A model generated the notes under the pieces. The model searched no databases. It saw only the letters and a program-made list of their open reading frames with translations, and was not told the origin of the DNA. The position numbers were made by a program, and so were the translations under genes. A stretch of 64,000 bases of DNA from Roseiarcus sp963726105 (GTDB lineage: Bacteria > Pseudomonadota > Alphaproteobacteria > Rhizobiales > Beijerinckiaceae): assembly GCA_963726105.1 (NCBI GenBank), contig CAVSBJ010000004.1:434001-498000 (forward strand), read 5' to 3'. Of this stretch, positions 19,801-27,817 are shown piece by piece; within the stretch, counting starts at the first letter, position 1; each line of letters opens with the position of its first letter.

Positions 19801-20346
19801 AGCGCCGGCGAGGCGACGCTCACCGACTTCGTTCTGCGCGACGAACCGGCGTTTCGCCAGCTGGTCAGCGCTGCGCCGCAGCGTGCATCGGCGGGGGGAG
19901 CAGCCCCGGTCGACGCGGCGAGGGTTCGTTTTGAGAAGATGACGGCGTCCTTTGAGCGTAGCCCAGGCAAGCTCGCGATTCAGGACGCGGTTATCTACAA
20001 TCCGAGCGTCGGACTCACGGCGCAGGGCGGAATCGATTTCGAACACAGTCAAGTCGACCTCAGCGGCTCCTTCGTGCCTGCTTACACAGTCAACACGATG
20101 CTGACGAAAATCCCGCTCGTCGGCGTTCTGCTCAGCGGCGGTGAGAACGATGGCGTTTTCGGTCTCAGCTATCGTGTGCATGGCTCGATGAGCAGCCCGA
20201 CGCTGACGGTCAACCCGCTGTCCGCGATCGCCCCCGGCATTTTGCGCCGGATGCTCGGCGCCATCGACGGGACGACGGCCCACGGCGCCGGTTCGCATGA
20301 GCCGGCCGAGACGGGCGATACGGCGACCCGCCGGCCGGCGCGCTAG
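16891..20346 (+). CDS. Very large AsmA/YhdP-like envelope protein (DUF3971)
   Basis: 1151 residues. One N-terminal membrane helix (about 44-70) is followed by a very long periplasmic region of repeated short beta strands, typical of AsmA-like/TamB-like lipid-transport or assembly proteins. The middle matches the YhdP/DUF3971 group and the last 200 residues match its AsmA-like C-terminal domain (SGSFVPAYTVNTML; PLVGVLLSGGENDGVFGLSY). Members are thought to carry phospholipid across the periplasm. The chosen start is TTG at 16891, ten bases after GGAGG; the first ATG in frame is 18 bases later and has no ribosome site. The gene is convergent with tyrS, with a four-base space. Confidence 0.85.
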   Translation: MVVRYSMTTRARARAAVRGMAADAQGPRLRSRWRRIGAGRITHICLRTVEFIAALFIVGGLALASLLARGPLRLVGMHDQIQTSLQERVGDRYAIALGPTYLMHNSWGVGLGFKGLTVRDAAGRTVLSAPSGKIGLDPFAAALLDVRVRRLELDGLDLRLRVAADGALSLAVAGNSGATPIPLPGPVSAGAGGTRLAALVGAAVEAMAGATQALDRLTLANGHFEIDNEATQRSVVYSDFAVVFDHSDASARAALSATGPAGPWTISAQAAEGDARTLSIQAHDLSLADLQTFDKKPPPLTAEGPVAIKLDAELAPDSTLRAFTGRFTIGAGRVRINNPDAVPFFIDEASGAMAWDEDARRFRIDRLQVLAGLTHVEMRGWMAAPTDMARVWTTHLESRDAQFGPERPGANPVPLESMVFDARFLETTSQFILDRFTARGPTVDVAVKAETAPDGEGALLKLNIDAGPSATADLIRLWPQFINPDVREWCAENLHGGRLQGSLKANWTAADMDAMAHKRGLPRESLHGEFTTRDVGVDLLPGLPIMMTDVGTGSFTGHEFTVSGNHATMALSPSRRVQASDLAFTVPDITPRPIVDASSRAHMTGTADSLADLLMREPLRRQAGLTLDPATVKGQAEGDLVLDLKLGKTARPEDTQFHASGALDNLQIEKFLADEKLDSATASFEADRNMLKIAGDGELLGAATHVDVARAPGEEGSATITFALDAAGRAKRGLNFGSWLTGPLPIKLKAPLTRANAEVEIDLTPAGVDNPVPGISKPAGKPGKATFLVKPTPEGASLSNIAVELGVPMFRGSAQMDPAGAIESATITQARIAAGDDFKVDVVNGQSSLKVSARGASLDARAFVKAILDGGSSGQTAAKDFDLDARIASVTGSNKQAITNMELTASRRGGQTRLGNLRGRIGAGAVAATGSGGETRISTSDAGALLRFANLYSHLEGGDLNLLLRSRGDVSAGEATLTDFVLRDEPAFRQLVSAAPQRASAGGAAPVDAARVRFEKMTASFERSPGKLAIQDAVIYNPSVGLTAQGGIDFEHSQVDLSGSFVPAYTVNTMLTKIPLVGVLLSGGENDGVFGLSYRVHGSMSSPTLTVNPLSAIAPGILRRMLGAIDGTTAHGAGSHEPAETGDTATRRPAR

Positions 20347-20349
20347 GAT

Positions 20350-21612
20350 TCATGCCGCCCTGAGCAGTACGTGCTTCTTGCGGCCGAGCGACAGCTTCAC
20401 GACACCGCTCGAGTTCAGCGCTTCACGAGTGATGACCGCCTTTTCGTCGCTGAGTGTGGCGTCGTTGACTTGCAGGCCGCCGCCGCGGATCTGGCGGCGC
20501 GCTTCGCCGGTCGAGGCGACGAGGCCAGCGCGGACGAAGGCGTTGAGCGCGCCGAGTCCGGCTTCGAACTCGGCCGCCGGCACATCGACCGTCGGCAGGC
20601 TCTCGGCGAGTTCCCTGTCCTCGAAGGTCTTGCGCGCGGTGACCGCCGCACCCGCCGCCGCCGCCTGCCCGTGCAGAAGCGCGGTCGCATCGTTGGCCAG
20701 CGCCTTCTTCGCTTCGTTGATCTCGGCGCCGGCCAAGTTTTCAAGTCGGCGGATTTCGTCGAGCGGCATGAGCGTGAACAGTCTGAGGAAGCGGCTGACG
20801 TCGACGTCATCGGCGTTACGCCAGAACTGCCAATAGTCGTAAGGCGAGAGCATCGTCTCGTCGAGCCAGACCGCGCCGGCGGCGGTTTTCCCCATCTTCG
20901 CGCCCGACGCCGTCGTGATCAGCGGAGAGGTCAAAGCATAGAGCGGCTCGAGGCCCATCCGCCGGCCGAGATCAACGCCGGTGACGATATTCCCCCACTG
21001 GTCGGAGCCGCCCATTTGCAGCGTCACTCCGTAGCGCCTGTTGAGTTCGCTGAAGTCATAAGCCTGCAGGCACATGTAGTTGAATTCGAGGAAGGAGAGT
21101 TCCTGCTCACGGGTCAGCCTGAGCTTGACCGAATCCATAGCCAGCATCCGGTTGACCGAGAAATGGCGTCCGACCTCGCGGAGGAAATCGATGTAGTTGA
21201 GCTTGGCGAGCCAGTCGGCGTTATCTGGCATGATCGCGTCGCGCTTGCCGTCGCCGAACCGGATGAAATGGGAGAAGGCCTTACGGATGCCCGCCTTGTT
21301 GGCCTCGATCTCCTCAACAGTCAGGAGTTTGCGGCTCTCGTCCTTGCCCGATGGATCACCGACCCTGGTCGTGCCGCCGCCCATCAGCGCCACCGGCTTG
21401 CCCCCCGTTTCCTGCAGCCAGTGCAGCATCATGATCTGCACGAGCGAACCGACGTGCAGGGACGGGGCGGTGCAATCGAAGCCAATGTAGGCGACGAGCG
21501 ATCCGGACCGCGCCTTCTCGTCCAGACCGGCGAAGTCGGAGCACTGATGGATAAAACCCCGCTCCTGCATCACGCGCAGGAAGTCGGATTTCGGTTCGAA
21601 CGCGTCAGTCAA
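20350..21612 (-). CDS. tyrS: Tyrosyl-tRNA synthetase
   Basis: 420 residues. Charges tRNA-Tyr. The class I signatures are present as HVGS (53-56, in place of HIGH) and KMGKT (239-243, in place of KMSKS), both normal for bacterial TyrRS of this branch. Tyrosine-site segments YIGFDCTAPSLHVG and QMGGSDQWGNI are intact. The C-terminal S4-like RNA-binding domain is at about 355-418 (TGEARRQIRGGGLQVND). The gene is monocistronic and convergent with the AsmA-like gene. Confidence 0.97.
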   Translation of the reverse strand: MTDAFEPKSDFLRVMQERGFIHQCSDFAGLDEKARSGSLVAYIGFDCTAPSLHVGSLVQIMMLHWLQETGGKPVALMGGGTTRVGDPSGKDESRKLLTVEEIEANKAGIRKAFSHFIRFGDGKRDAIMPDNADWLAKLNYIDFLREVGRHFSVNRMLAMDSVKLRLTREQELSFLEFNYMCLQAYDFSELNRRYGVTLQMGGSDQWGNIVTGVDLGRRMGLEPLYALTSPLITTASGAKMGKTAAGAVWLDETMLSPYDYWQFWRNADDVDVSRFLRLFTLMPLDEIRRLENLAGAEINEAKKALANDATALLHGQAAAAGAAVTARKTFEDRELAESLPTVDVPAAEFEAGLGALNAFVRAGLVASTGEARRQIRGGGLQVNDATLSDEKAVITREALNSSGVVKLSLGRKKHVLLRAA

Positions 21613-21706
21613 ACTCGGTCCTTCGGCCAGCTTTTGCGGCCACGTTTACGGGTGCGAGCCGGCGAGCGCAACTCTATGCGCGGCCACGCCGCAGGCGCGG
21701 CCACGC

Positions 21707-23320
21707 CTATTTGCGCGAGCTATGCTGGTAGGCGCCAATGTCGGTCCGACCCGCGCGCGGCGCTCCCGTAATGTCGACCGGAGGCGCTTCCGCAGCGTTG
21801 CCCGCTCCAATCGCCGGCGCCTCGGGTCTCAGCCTGAGGTCGAAGACAAGCTTCGCGGGATCAAAACTGACAAACATGCCGCTGGCGCCGCGTCCATCAA
21901 TGATGTTGTGGTCACCGTGCATGCCAGGCTTTATTGTGCCCCAATCCGGCTTCCCGTTCACATAAGTGACGATCTGACACCTCCCGTTGATGCCAAGACA
22001 GATGTTGTGATCCATCGTCATATTGGGGTCGAAGTTATCAATATTGAGACCGTTGGCCATATTGTTTCGCATGATCACGTCGCCAGATGACGAGCCTTGA
22101 TGGGTCTTGTCCAGAACGACCACGAGCGGCTTGCAATTCCCGGGCATGGTCATCAAACCGTCCGCAACGACCGTGTTGTTGATGACTTTGCCGCCATGCA
22201 CGCTTGCAAAAAAAATGCCCCAACAGGCGCTGGTCACGACCACGTTGTTCGTCACCGTGAGGTTCGTCCAATCTCCGTCGAAGGCGTCGATCCCTTGCAG
22301 GTAGGTTGAGAATGGCAGTTTCGGATCGGTCTGGCGGATAACCCGGTTGCTGTCGATAACGACGTTGCTGGCCCCGCCAGGATATCCTTGCATGCCGTCC
22401 ATATGCGCCCCGTTCCCGACCCCCACGTCGTCGTGAATGTAATTCTTCGCGATCAATATATTGCTCGCGACGTAGTCGATCCCGTCGTCGCCGAAGCGGT
22501 CGATCTCGTTGCCGGAGAACAGCATGTTGTTCGCCATAACCTCTGCACCGAATATGACCTTGGAAATGTGAGAGTTGGTCACCGAAACGCAGGTTGTGTC
22601 GGCTCCGTGATCGTTTCCCTTGGCGAGAACCCCAATGACGCGAGCGCGCGCCAACCAGTCCGGCTGGCTCCATTCCTCCGTGCTGTCGGCTGAGCTGATC
22701 TGCATGTTCTGCAGAATGATGTCGGTGGTCGGGAGCGCGGCTCCCTGGTCCGTGACGGTCACCAGCGCCTGTTTGTTGTTATTCGTGCCGAACAGGCTTT
22801 GCACCTTAATGCCTTTGAACACCCACTTGTTGGTCGAGCGAATGTACAGGGTCGAGAACACTGGCGCCTGGCCCGGAGCGGCCTCGACTGTAATGAAACT
22901 TGGGTTGACGACCTGCTGCAAGTAATCGCCGATGACGATGTCGCCGTAATTCCCGCTCATCAGCTCGATCGTGTCGCCGGGCCGGACGGGCGGGCTCCCG
23001 AGTTGGTCGGCGACGTAGACGCGCTTACCGTCGATAACGTGGAAGTAGGGGACGCTCGACAGCAGCGGACGCGTGTAGCCAGGAGGGAACTTGAAGAAGA
23101 GGACACCTTGCAGCGAGTTCCAGGGCGCAGTTTGCGATCCATTCCCGCCGTCGGCTGGCGTCTTGCCGTTGACCGGATCGAGATACCAGACTTTCCCGGT
23201 CGGACCGGGCTGAGCGCAACCCGGGTAAACTTCAGCCGCCCGGGCGCCGCCAGCGAGCGCAGCGGCCAGGCAAAACAAGCCGGCGCAAATCAGCGCGCGC
23301 TGTTCCCTGTCCAAGATCAT
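21707..23320 (-). CDS. Secreted right-handed beta-helix protein
   Basis: 537 residues with a signal peptide (1-29). The body has many Asn-rich rungs, for example NMLFSGNEIDRFGDDGIDYV, VVIDSNRVIRQ and LTVTNNVVVTSACWGIFF. These are typical of right-handed parallel beta-helix (pectate-lyase-like) proteins. The DDGIDY loop resembles the exposed acidic loops of polysaccharide lyases and epimerases, but no clear catalytic set can be named. Six cysteines suggest disulfides. A short C-terminal segment (ITGAPRAGRTDIGAYQ) is common in extracellular beta-helix proteins. It could act on exopolysaccharide. It is transcribed away from thiL. Confidence 0.82.
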   Translation of the reverse strand: MILDREQRALICAGLFCLAAALAGGARAAEVYPGCAQPGPTGKVWYLDPVNGKTPADGGNGSQTAPWNSLQGVLFFKFPPGYTRPLLSSVPYFHVIDGKRVYVADQLGSPPVRPGDTIELMSGNYGDIVIGDYLQQVVNPSFITVEAAPGQAPVFSTLYIRSTNKWVFKGIKVQSLFGTNNNKQALVTVTDQGAALPTTDIILQNMQISSADSTEEWSQPDWLARARVIGVLAKGNDHGADTTCVSVTNSHISKVIFGAEVMANNMLFSGNEIDRFGDDGIDYVASNILIAKNYIHDDVGVGNGAHMDGMQGYPGGASNVVIDSNRVIRQTDPKLPFSTYLQGIDAFDGDWTNLTVTNNVVVTSACWGIFFASVHGGKVINNTVVADGLMTMPGNCKPLVVVLDKTHQGSSSGDVIMRNNMANGLNIDNFDPNMTMDHNICLGINGRCQIVTYVNGKPDWGTIKPGMHGDHNIIDGRGASGMFVSFDPAKLVFDLRLRPEAPAIGAGNAAEAPPVDITGAPRAGRTDIGAYQHSSRK

Positions 23321-23545
23321 GGCGCAATCTCCAATTCGATCGCCGGGAGAGGAAAGTCAAAGAGGGTTTGCGGGCTTTCTACCGGAACAAATGGGCCAGG
23401 AGAAAGGCAACCCAGGTCGAATCGGGGCCGCTACCCGCTTCTGTCCATTTTGTCGCCTCGCTCCAGGCGACTCCGACGTTCGAATGCGCTAACAGACCCA
23501 CCTCCGCCGCCAGTCTTGGCCCGCCGCTCCGGATTTGCGCTTCCC

Positions 23546-24526
23546 ATGCCGTCTCGCCTTGGCGAAGCCGATCTCATCGCCCGGTACTTCGCGCCGCTGG
23601 CGGGACCTGCAGGCTTGGACTTGCGCGACGACGCAGCGCTGATGCGACCGCCGCCCGGAGAAGACCTTGTGCTGACGACCGACGCGCTCGTCGCAGGCGT
23701 CCATTTCTTTGCCGACGATCCGCCGCAGGCAATCGCCCGCAAGGCGTTGCGCGTGAATCTGTCCGATCTTGCGGCCAAGGCGGCTCGCCCGCTCGGATTT
23801 TTGCTCGGGCTCGCGCTGCCCTCCGACTGGAGCGACGAATGGCTGGCGGCCTTTGTCGACGGGCTTGGCGCCGACGTCATGGATTTCAAATGCCCGCTTC
23901 TCGGCGGTGACACCGTTGCGACGCCGGGGCCGCTGACGCTGAGCGTGACCGCGATCGGCGCGGTTGCGCAAGGCCGAATGCCCAGGCGGACGGGCGTCAG
24001 GCCCGGCGATCGCCTTTATGTCAGTGGCACGATTGGCGACGCCGCGATCGGCCTCAAGGTTCGGCTGGGGCGGGGTCCTGACATAACGCGAGCGGACGAA
24101 GCGTTTCTGCTCGAGCGGTATCTGACGCCGCAGCCGCGTTTGGCGCTGATCGGCGCGATCGCCGCGCACGCGAGCGGGGCCATGGATGTGTCGGACGGCT
24201 TTGTCGGCGACCTTACCAAGATGCTGGACGTCTCAGGGGTCAGCGCGCGCGTGCAGATTGATCGTCTGCCCCTGTCGCCGGCGGCGCGCGCAGCGATCGC
24301 GACCGATCCTGATCTGTTCGAAATTGCGGCGACCGGCGGCGACGACTATGAGCTTCTAGCCTCGGCGCCGCGCGAATCCGCGGCCGCTTTCGAGGCTGCG
24401 GCTGCGGCTGCGGGCGTCCCATTGACGTTCGTCGGCGAAGCGGTCGAAGGTCGGCGGCCGCCCAGATTCATCGGACCTGACGGCAATCCGGTCGTCTTTG
24501 AGCACGGCTCCTACAGCCATTTTTGA
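23546..24526 (+). CDS. thiL: Thiamine-monophosphate kinase
   Basis: Phosphorylates thiamine phosphate to thiamine diphosphate. 326 residues. AIR-synthase-like fold with the N-terminal GEADLIARYFAPLA, the metal/ATP site DDAALM, LTTDALVAGVHFF, the LLGGDTVATPG loop, and MDVSDGFVGDLTKM and ATGGDDYELLA in the C-terminal half. The ATG at 23546 matches the family start; it has only a weak ribosome site. It heads a co-directional cluster: the phosphatase starts 10 bases after its stop. No nusB/ribH neighbour is seen. Confidence 0.95.
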   Translation: MPSRLGEADLIARYFAPLAGPAGLDLRDDAALMRPPPGEDLVLTTDALVAGVHFFADDPPQAIARKALRVNLSDLAAKAARPLGFLLGLALPSDWSDEWLAAFVDGLGADVMDFKCPLLGGDTVATPGPLTLSVTAIGAVAQGRMPRRTGVRPGDRLYVSGTIGDAAIGLKVRLGRGPDITRADEAFLLERYLTPQPRLALIGAIAAHASGAMDVSDGFVGDLTKMLDVSGVSARVQIDRLPLSPAARAAIATDPDLFEIAATGGDDYELLASAPRESAAAFEAAAAAAGVPLTFVGEAVEGRRPPRFIGPDGNPVVFEHGSYSHF

Positions 24527-24536
24527 CGGAGATACG

Positions 24537-25346
24537 ATGACCGAAGGCGCTTCCACGCTCATGGACATGCGGCTGCTCGCGGCGGAGGCGGTCGCGCGCG
24601 AAGCTGGCGCGCTGGCGCGGCGGCGTTTCCTCGACCAATCGTTCACGGTCGGCTTCAAGGGTCCGCAGGACTATCTGACCGAAGTGGATGGGGAGACGGA
24701 GGCGCTGATCGCGGAGCGCCTGCTTCAGGTCTTTCCCGCCGACGGCTTCATTGGCGAAGAGAGCAAGGCCCGCCCCGCTGGCGAGAGCGGCGCGGCCTGG
24801 GTCGTCGATCCGATCGACGGCACGGCCAACTTCGCTCGCGGCGTGCCTCATTTCTGCGTGTCGATCGCCTGCGTCGCCGCCGACAGGATCGAGGTCGGCG
24901 TCATCTACGATCCAATGCTCGACGAATTGTTCGCCGGCCGGCGCGGCGCCGGCGCGCGGCTCAACGGGGCGCCGATGCGCGCTTCGGCGGCGAACGCGCT
25001 CGCCAGCTCCGCAATCGAGGTTGGTTGGAACATGCGTGCGAGCGCCGAGCAGTATGTCGACCTCCTCCGACGTGTCGCACGGACGGGCGCGGCGCCATTT
25101 CGCACTGGCTCCGGCGCGCTCGCCCTCGCCTATGTCGCCGCCGGGAGGCTGGATGGCTATGTCGAGCATCATATGCATGCGTGGGATTGTCTCGCCGGAA
25201 TCCTCTTGGCCAGCGAGGCGGGCGGATACGTGAACGACTATCTCCGCGCCGGTGGCCTTAAGCACGGGGCGCCAATCATCGCTTGCGCGCCGGGGGTCAA
25301 GGGCGCCCTTATCGAGACGGCAGCTTTCGAGGGCGTCTTGGCATGA
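24537..25346 (+). CDS. Inositol monophosphatase family protein
   Basis: 269 residues. Mg2+-dependent phosphatase. The three signatures are visible: the FIGEES loop (E-E metal ligands), VVDPIDGTANFARG and HAWDCLAG near the C-terminus. The family includes inositol phosphatase and histidinol-phosphate or 3'-phosphoadenosine phosphatases, and the true substrate is open. The start at 24537 is chosen because GGAG lies seven bases before it; a longer frame from 24498 overlaps thiL. The stop overlaps the next start as ATGA, so the gene is translationally coupled to the aldose epimerase-like gene. Confidence 0.92.
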   Translation: MTEGASTLMDMRLLAAEAVAREAGALARRRFLDQSFTVGFKGPQDYLTEVDGETEALIAERLLQVFPADGFIGEESKARPAGESGAAWVVDPIDGTANFARGVPHFCVSIACVAADRIEVGVIYDPMLDELFAGRRGAGARLNGAPMRASAANALASSAIEVGWNMRASAEQYVDLLRRVARTGAAPFRTGSGALALAYVAAGRLDGYVEHHMHAWDCLAGILLASEAGGYVNDYLRAGGLKHGAPIIACAPGVKGALIETAAFEGVLA

Positions 25347-26212
25347 CCGAAATCATACTCACGCATGGCGACGCGCAGGCGACCATCGCGCTTCTCGGCG
25401 CCGAGGCGCGAAGCTGGCGGATCGCCGGGCGCGACCTCTTGTGGCCGGGCGATCCGGCGATCTGGAGCGACATCAGTCCGATCCTCTATCCGGTCGTCGG
25501 CTGGACGCGTAAGGGCGAGGAGCGGGTCGACGGCGTCCGTTATCCGCTCGGCCTGCACGGCTTCGCACGTTTCGAGACCTTCGCGGTCGAACGATCGGGG
25601 CCTGACTTTGCGCGGCTGACGCTCGGCGACAATTCCGGCACGCGCGCGATCTACCCGTTCGCCTTTGCGCTTGCGATCGAATATCGGCTGAGCGCCGACG
25701 CGCTCGCGCTCGCGATCGAAGTCGCCAATCCCGGCGAGGGTCGCGCGCCCTACGCTTGTGGGCTGCATCCGGGTTTCCGCTGGCCGCTGGGCTCGGCGGG
25801 ACGCGAGGGCGCGCTGGTTCAGTTCGAAAAGGCGGAGCGGCCCGAGGTTCCTGAACTTGCGCCGGGCGGCCTCGTCCACGCGAGCAAGCGCCCGATCCCG
25901 CTTTGCGGCCGCAATCTGCCGCTGTCCGACGCTCTGTTTGCGCGCGATGCGCTTTGCTTCCTCGATTGCGCGAGCCGGTCGCTTACCTTCCTCGACGCGT
26001 CCGGGGCGTCGATCACCATGGAATACCCGAGCTTCCAGCACGCCGCGCTGTGGACGCGACCCCACGCGCCGTTCCTGTGTCTCGAGGCCTGGACCGGCTA
26101 CAGCGATCCCGACGGGTTCACCGGCGATTTGTTCGACAAACCCGGCATGCGGGTGCTCGAACCGGGAGAGCAGGCCCGCCATGAAGCGCGCTTCGTCTTC
26201 CGGCCGGAGTAA
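25343..26212 (+). CDS. Aldose 1-epimerase family protein
   Basis: 289 residues of the galactose-mutarotase-like fold. LYPVVGWTRKGEERVDG, PLGLHGFARFETF (with the His) and CGLHPGFRWPLG (second His) fit the LacX/YeaD-like branch of the family, and a Glu follows near EAWTGYSD. The role is likely interconversion of sugar anomers or hexose 6-phosphate anomers in the cytosol. The gene overlaps the phosphatase gene by four bases (ATGA). folD follows 33 bases downstream. Confidence 0.87.
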   Translation: MTEIILTHGDAQATIALLGAEARSWRIAGRDLLWPGDPAIWSDISPILYPVVGWTRKGEERVDGVRYPLGLHGFARFETFAVERSGPDFARLTLGDNSGTRAIYPFAFALAIEYRLSADALALAIEVANPGEGRAPYACGLHPGFRWPLGSAGREGALVQFEKAERPEVPELAPGGLVHASKRPIPLCGRNLPLSDALFARDALCFLDCASRSLTFLDASGASITMEYPSFQHAALWTRPHAPFLCLEAWTGYSDPDGFTGDLFDKPGMRVLEPGEQARHEARFVFRPE

Positions 26213-26245
26213 CGCTTCACGGCCGGACCTGCGCAGGGACGATCC

Positions 26246-27187
26246 ATGACCGACACATCCGCCTTCGTCATCGATGGCGCGACGATCGCCGACGAAACTC
26301 TCGCGCGAGTCGCCGAAGAGGCGCGCGCGCTTGTCGCCCGCGGCGTGACGCCGGGGCTTGCGGTCGTTCTCGTCGGCGACAATGCGGCGAGCCAATCTTA
26401 CGTTGCGGGCAAGGGCAGGGCGGCCAAGGCGTGCGGCTTCCACTCGATCCAGCACAATCTGTCAGCCGACACGAGCGAAGCGGAGTTGCTGGCGCTTGTC
26501 GACACGCTCAACGCCGATTCGTCTGTGCACGGGATCCTCGTGCAATTGCCATTGCCCAAGACCATCGACTCGGCGCGCGTCTTGGAAGCCATCGCGCCCC
26601 ATAAGGACGTCGACGGCTTTCACCCGATCAATGTCGGCCTGTTGTCGATCGGCGACACGGGCCGCGCCTTGATCCCCTGCACGCCCGCGGGCGCGATGAT
26701 CCTCATCGACAAGGCTTGCGAACGGCTCGGCTGGACGCTTCCCGGCATGGAGGCGGTGATCATCGGCCGCTCGAACATCGTCGGCAAGCCGATGGCGCAG
26801 CTGCTTCTGGCGCGCCACTGCACGGTGACGATCGCCCATTCGCACACCCTCGACCTGGCTGCCGTGGCGCGCCGCGCCGACATCCTGATCGCCGCTGTCG
26901 GCCGGCCGGAAATGGTGCGCGGCGACTGGGTCAAGCCGGGCGCGATCGTCATCGACGTCGGTATCAATCGCGTGGCCTCGAACGAGCGCAACACGTCCGG
27001 CAAACCCGGGACGCGTCTCGTTGGCGATGTCGCCTATGCGGAAGCCGCCGCGGCCGCCGGCGCGATCACGCCGGTGCCCGGTGGCGTCGGCCGGATGACC
27101 ATCGCCATGCTGATGGCGAATACGGTTCTGGCGGCGAAGCGGTCCGCGGACCTACGGCGCAGTCCGTTGGGCGATCCCCGTGATTAG
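26246..27187 (+). CDS. folD: Bifunctional methylenetetrahydrofolate dehydrogenase / methenyltetrahydrofolate cyclohydrolase
   Basis: 313 residues. Interconverts 5,10-methylene-, 5,10-methenyl- and 10-formyl-tetrahydrofolate. Catalytic Tyr52 and Lys56 lie in SQSYVAGKGRAA. Other motifs are GILVQLPLPKTID, VDGFHPINVG, the NADP site IIGRSNIVGKPMAQLL and the C-terminal TPVPGGVGRMTIAMLM. In a methylotroph this enzyme links C1 units to the serine cycle. The C-terminal tail (SADLRRSPLGDPRD) is slightly long. It ends in a four-base overlap with the stop codon of the convergent DHFR-like gene. Confidence 0.96.
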   Translation: MTDTSAFVIDGATIADETLARVAEEARALVARGVTPGLAVVLVGDNAASQSYVAGKGRAAKACGFHSIQHNLSADTSEAELLALVDTLNADSSVHGILVQLPLPKTIDSARVLEAIAPHKDVDGFHPINVGLLSIGDTGRALIPCTPAGAMILIDKACERLGWTLPGMEAVIIGRSNIVGKPMAQLLLARHCTVTIAHSHTLDLAAVARRADILIAAVGRPEMVRGDWVKPGAIVIDVGINRVASNERNTSGKPGTRLVGDVAYAEAAAAAGAITPVPGGVGRMTIAMLMANTVLAAKRSADLRRSPLGDPRD

Positions 27188-27714
27188 GCGGGAACGTACG
27201 TCAACCTTATCGCGTCCTCGCCGATTGAATCGCTGGCCACGAGACGGAGCGGCGGCCGGGGGCCAGCGAAGAATGGCTTGCCGCGGCCAAGCACGAGGGG
27301 GCGGAAGTAGAGTTGATACTCATCAATGAGACCCAGGTCGCTCAGGCTTCGCGCGAGGTCCGGTCCGCCAACTTGAATCTCCCCAGCAAGCCGAGCCTTT
27401 AGCCCGCGTATCACCGCTTCGATGTCGTCCTCGATAAGTGTGGCGTTGGGGCCGACCGATTTCAGCGAGCGCGACGCGACCCACTTCGGTTGGCTCCGCC
27501 ATGCCGCCGCGAAGTCGCGGTCCTGCGGGGTCCACTCAGGATGGTCTTGGTCCCAATAGCGCATGACCTCGTACATGCGGCGCCCGTACACACTGCCCGT
27601 GAGGGCGCGCACCTGCTCGATGAAGTGATGGAAAAGCGCGGGGCCAGGCGCAAATTCCTGGTGGTCGACGTAGCCGTCCAGGGACTGGTTCAATCCGAAG
27701 ACGAGCTTCGCCAT
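27184..27714 (-). CDS. Dihydrofolate reductase/RibD C-terminal family protein
   Basis: 176 residues. N-terminal FGLNQSLDGYVD and the C-terminal GGPDLARSLSDLGLIDEYQL-type segment match the small 'DHFR family' proteins that share the RibD reductase fold. They bind NADPH but their substrate is mostly unknown; a folate role is not implied by the fold. The stop codon TAA (27184-27186 on the opposite strand) lies inside the folD stop, so the two genes are convergent and share four bases. GGAG precedes the ATG. Confidence 0.85.
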   Translation of the reverse strand: MAKLVFGLNQSLDGYVDHQEFAPGPALFHHFIEQVRALTGSVYGRRMYEVMRYWDQDHPEWTPQDRDFAAAWRSQPKWVASRSLKSVGPNATLIEDDIEAVIRGLKARLAGEIQVGGPDLARSLSDLGLIDEYQLYFRPLVLGRGKPFFAGPRPPLRLVASDSIGEDAIRLTYVPA

Positions 27715-27817
27715 GCTGCCAAATCTCCATCCGAGCTTTTTCAGAACGGCTTCAGCCGCTGTGACGCGGCGACGGGCGTTTTATCGGGACGGGCGGGCGG
27801 CTCGATCGCTTCGCACT

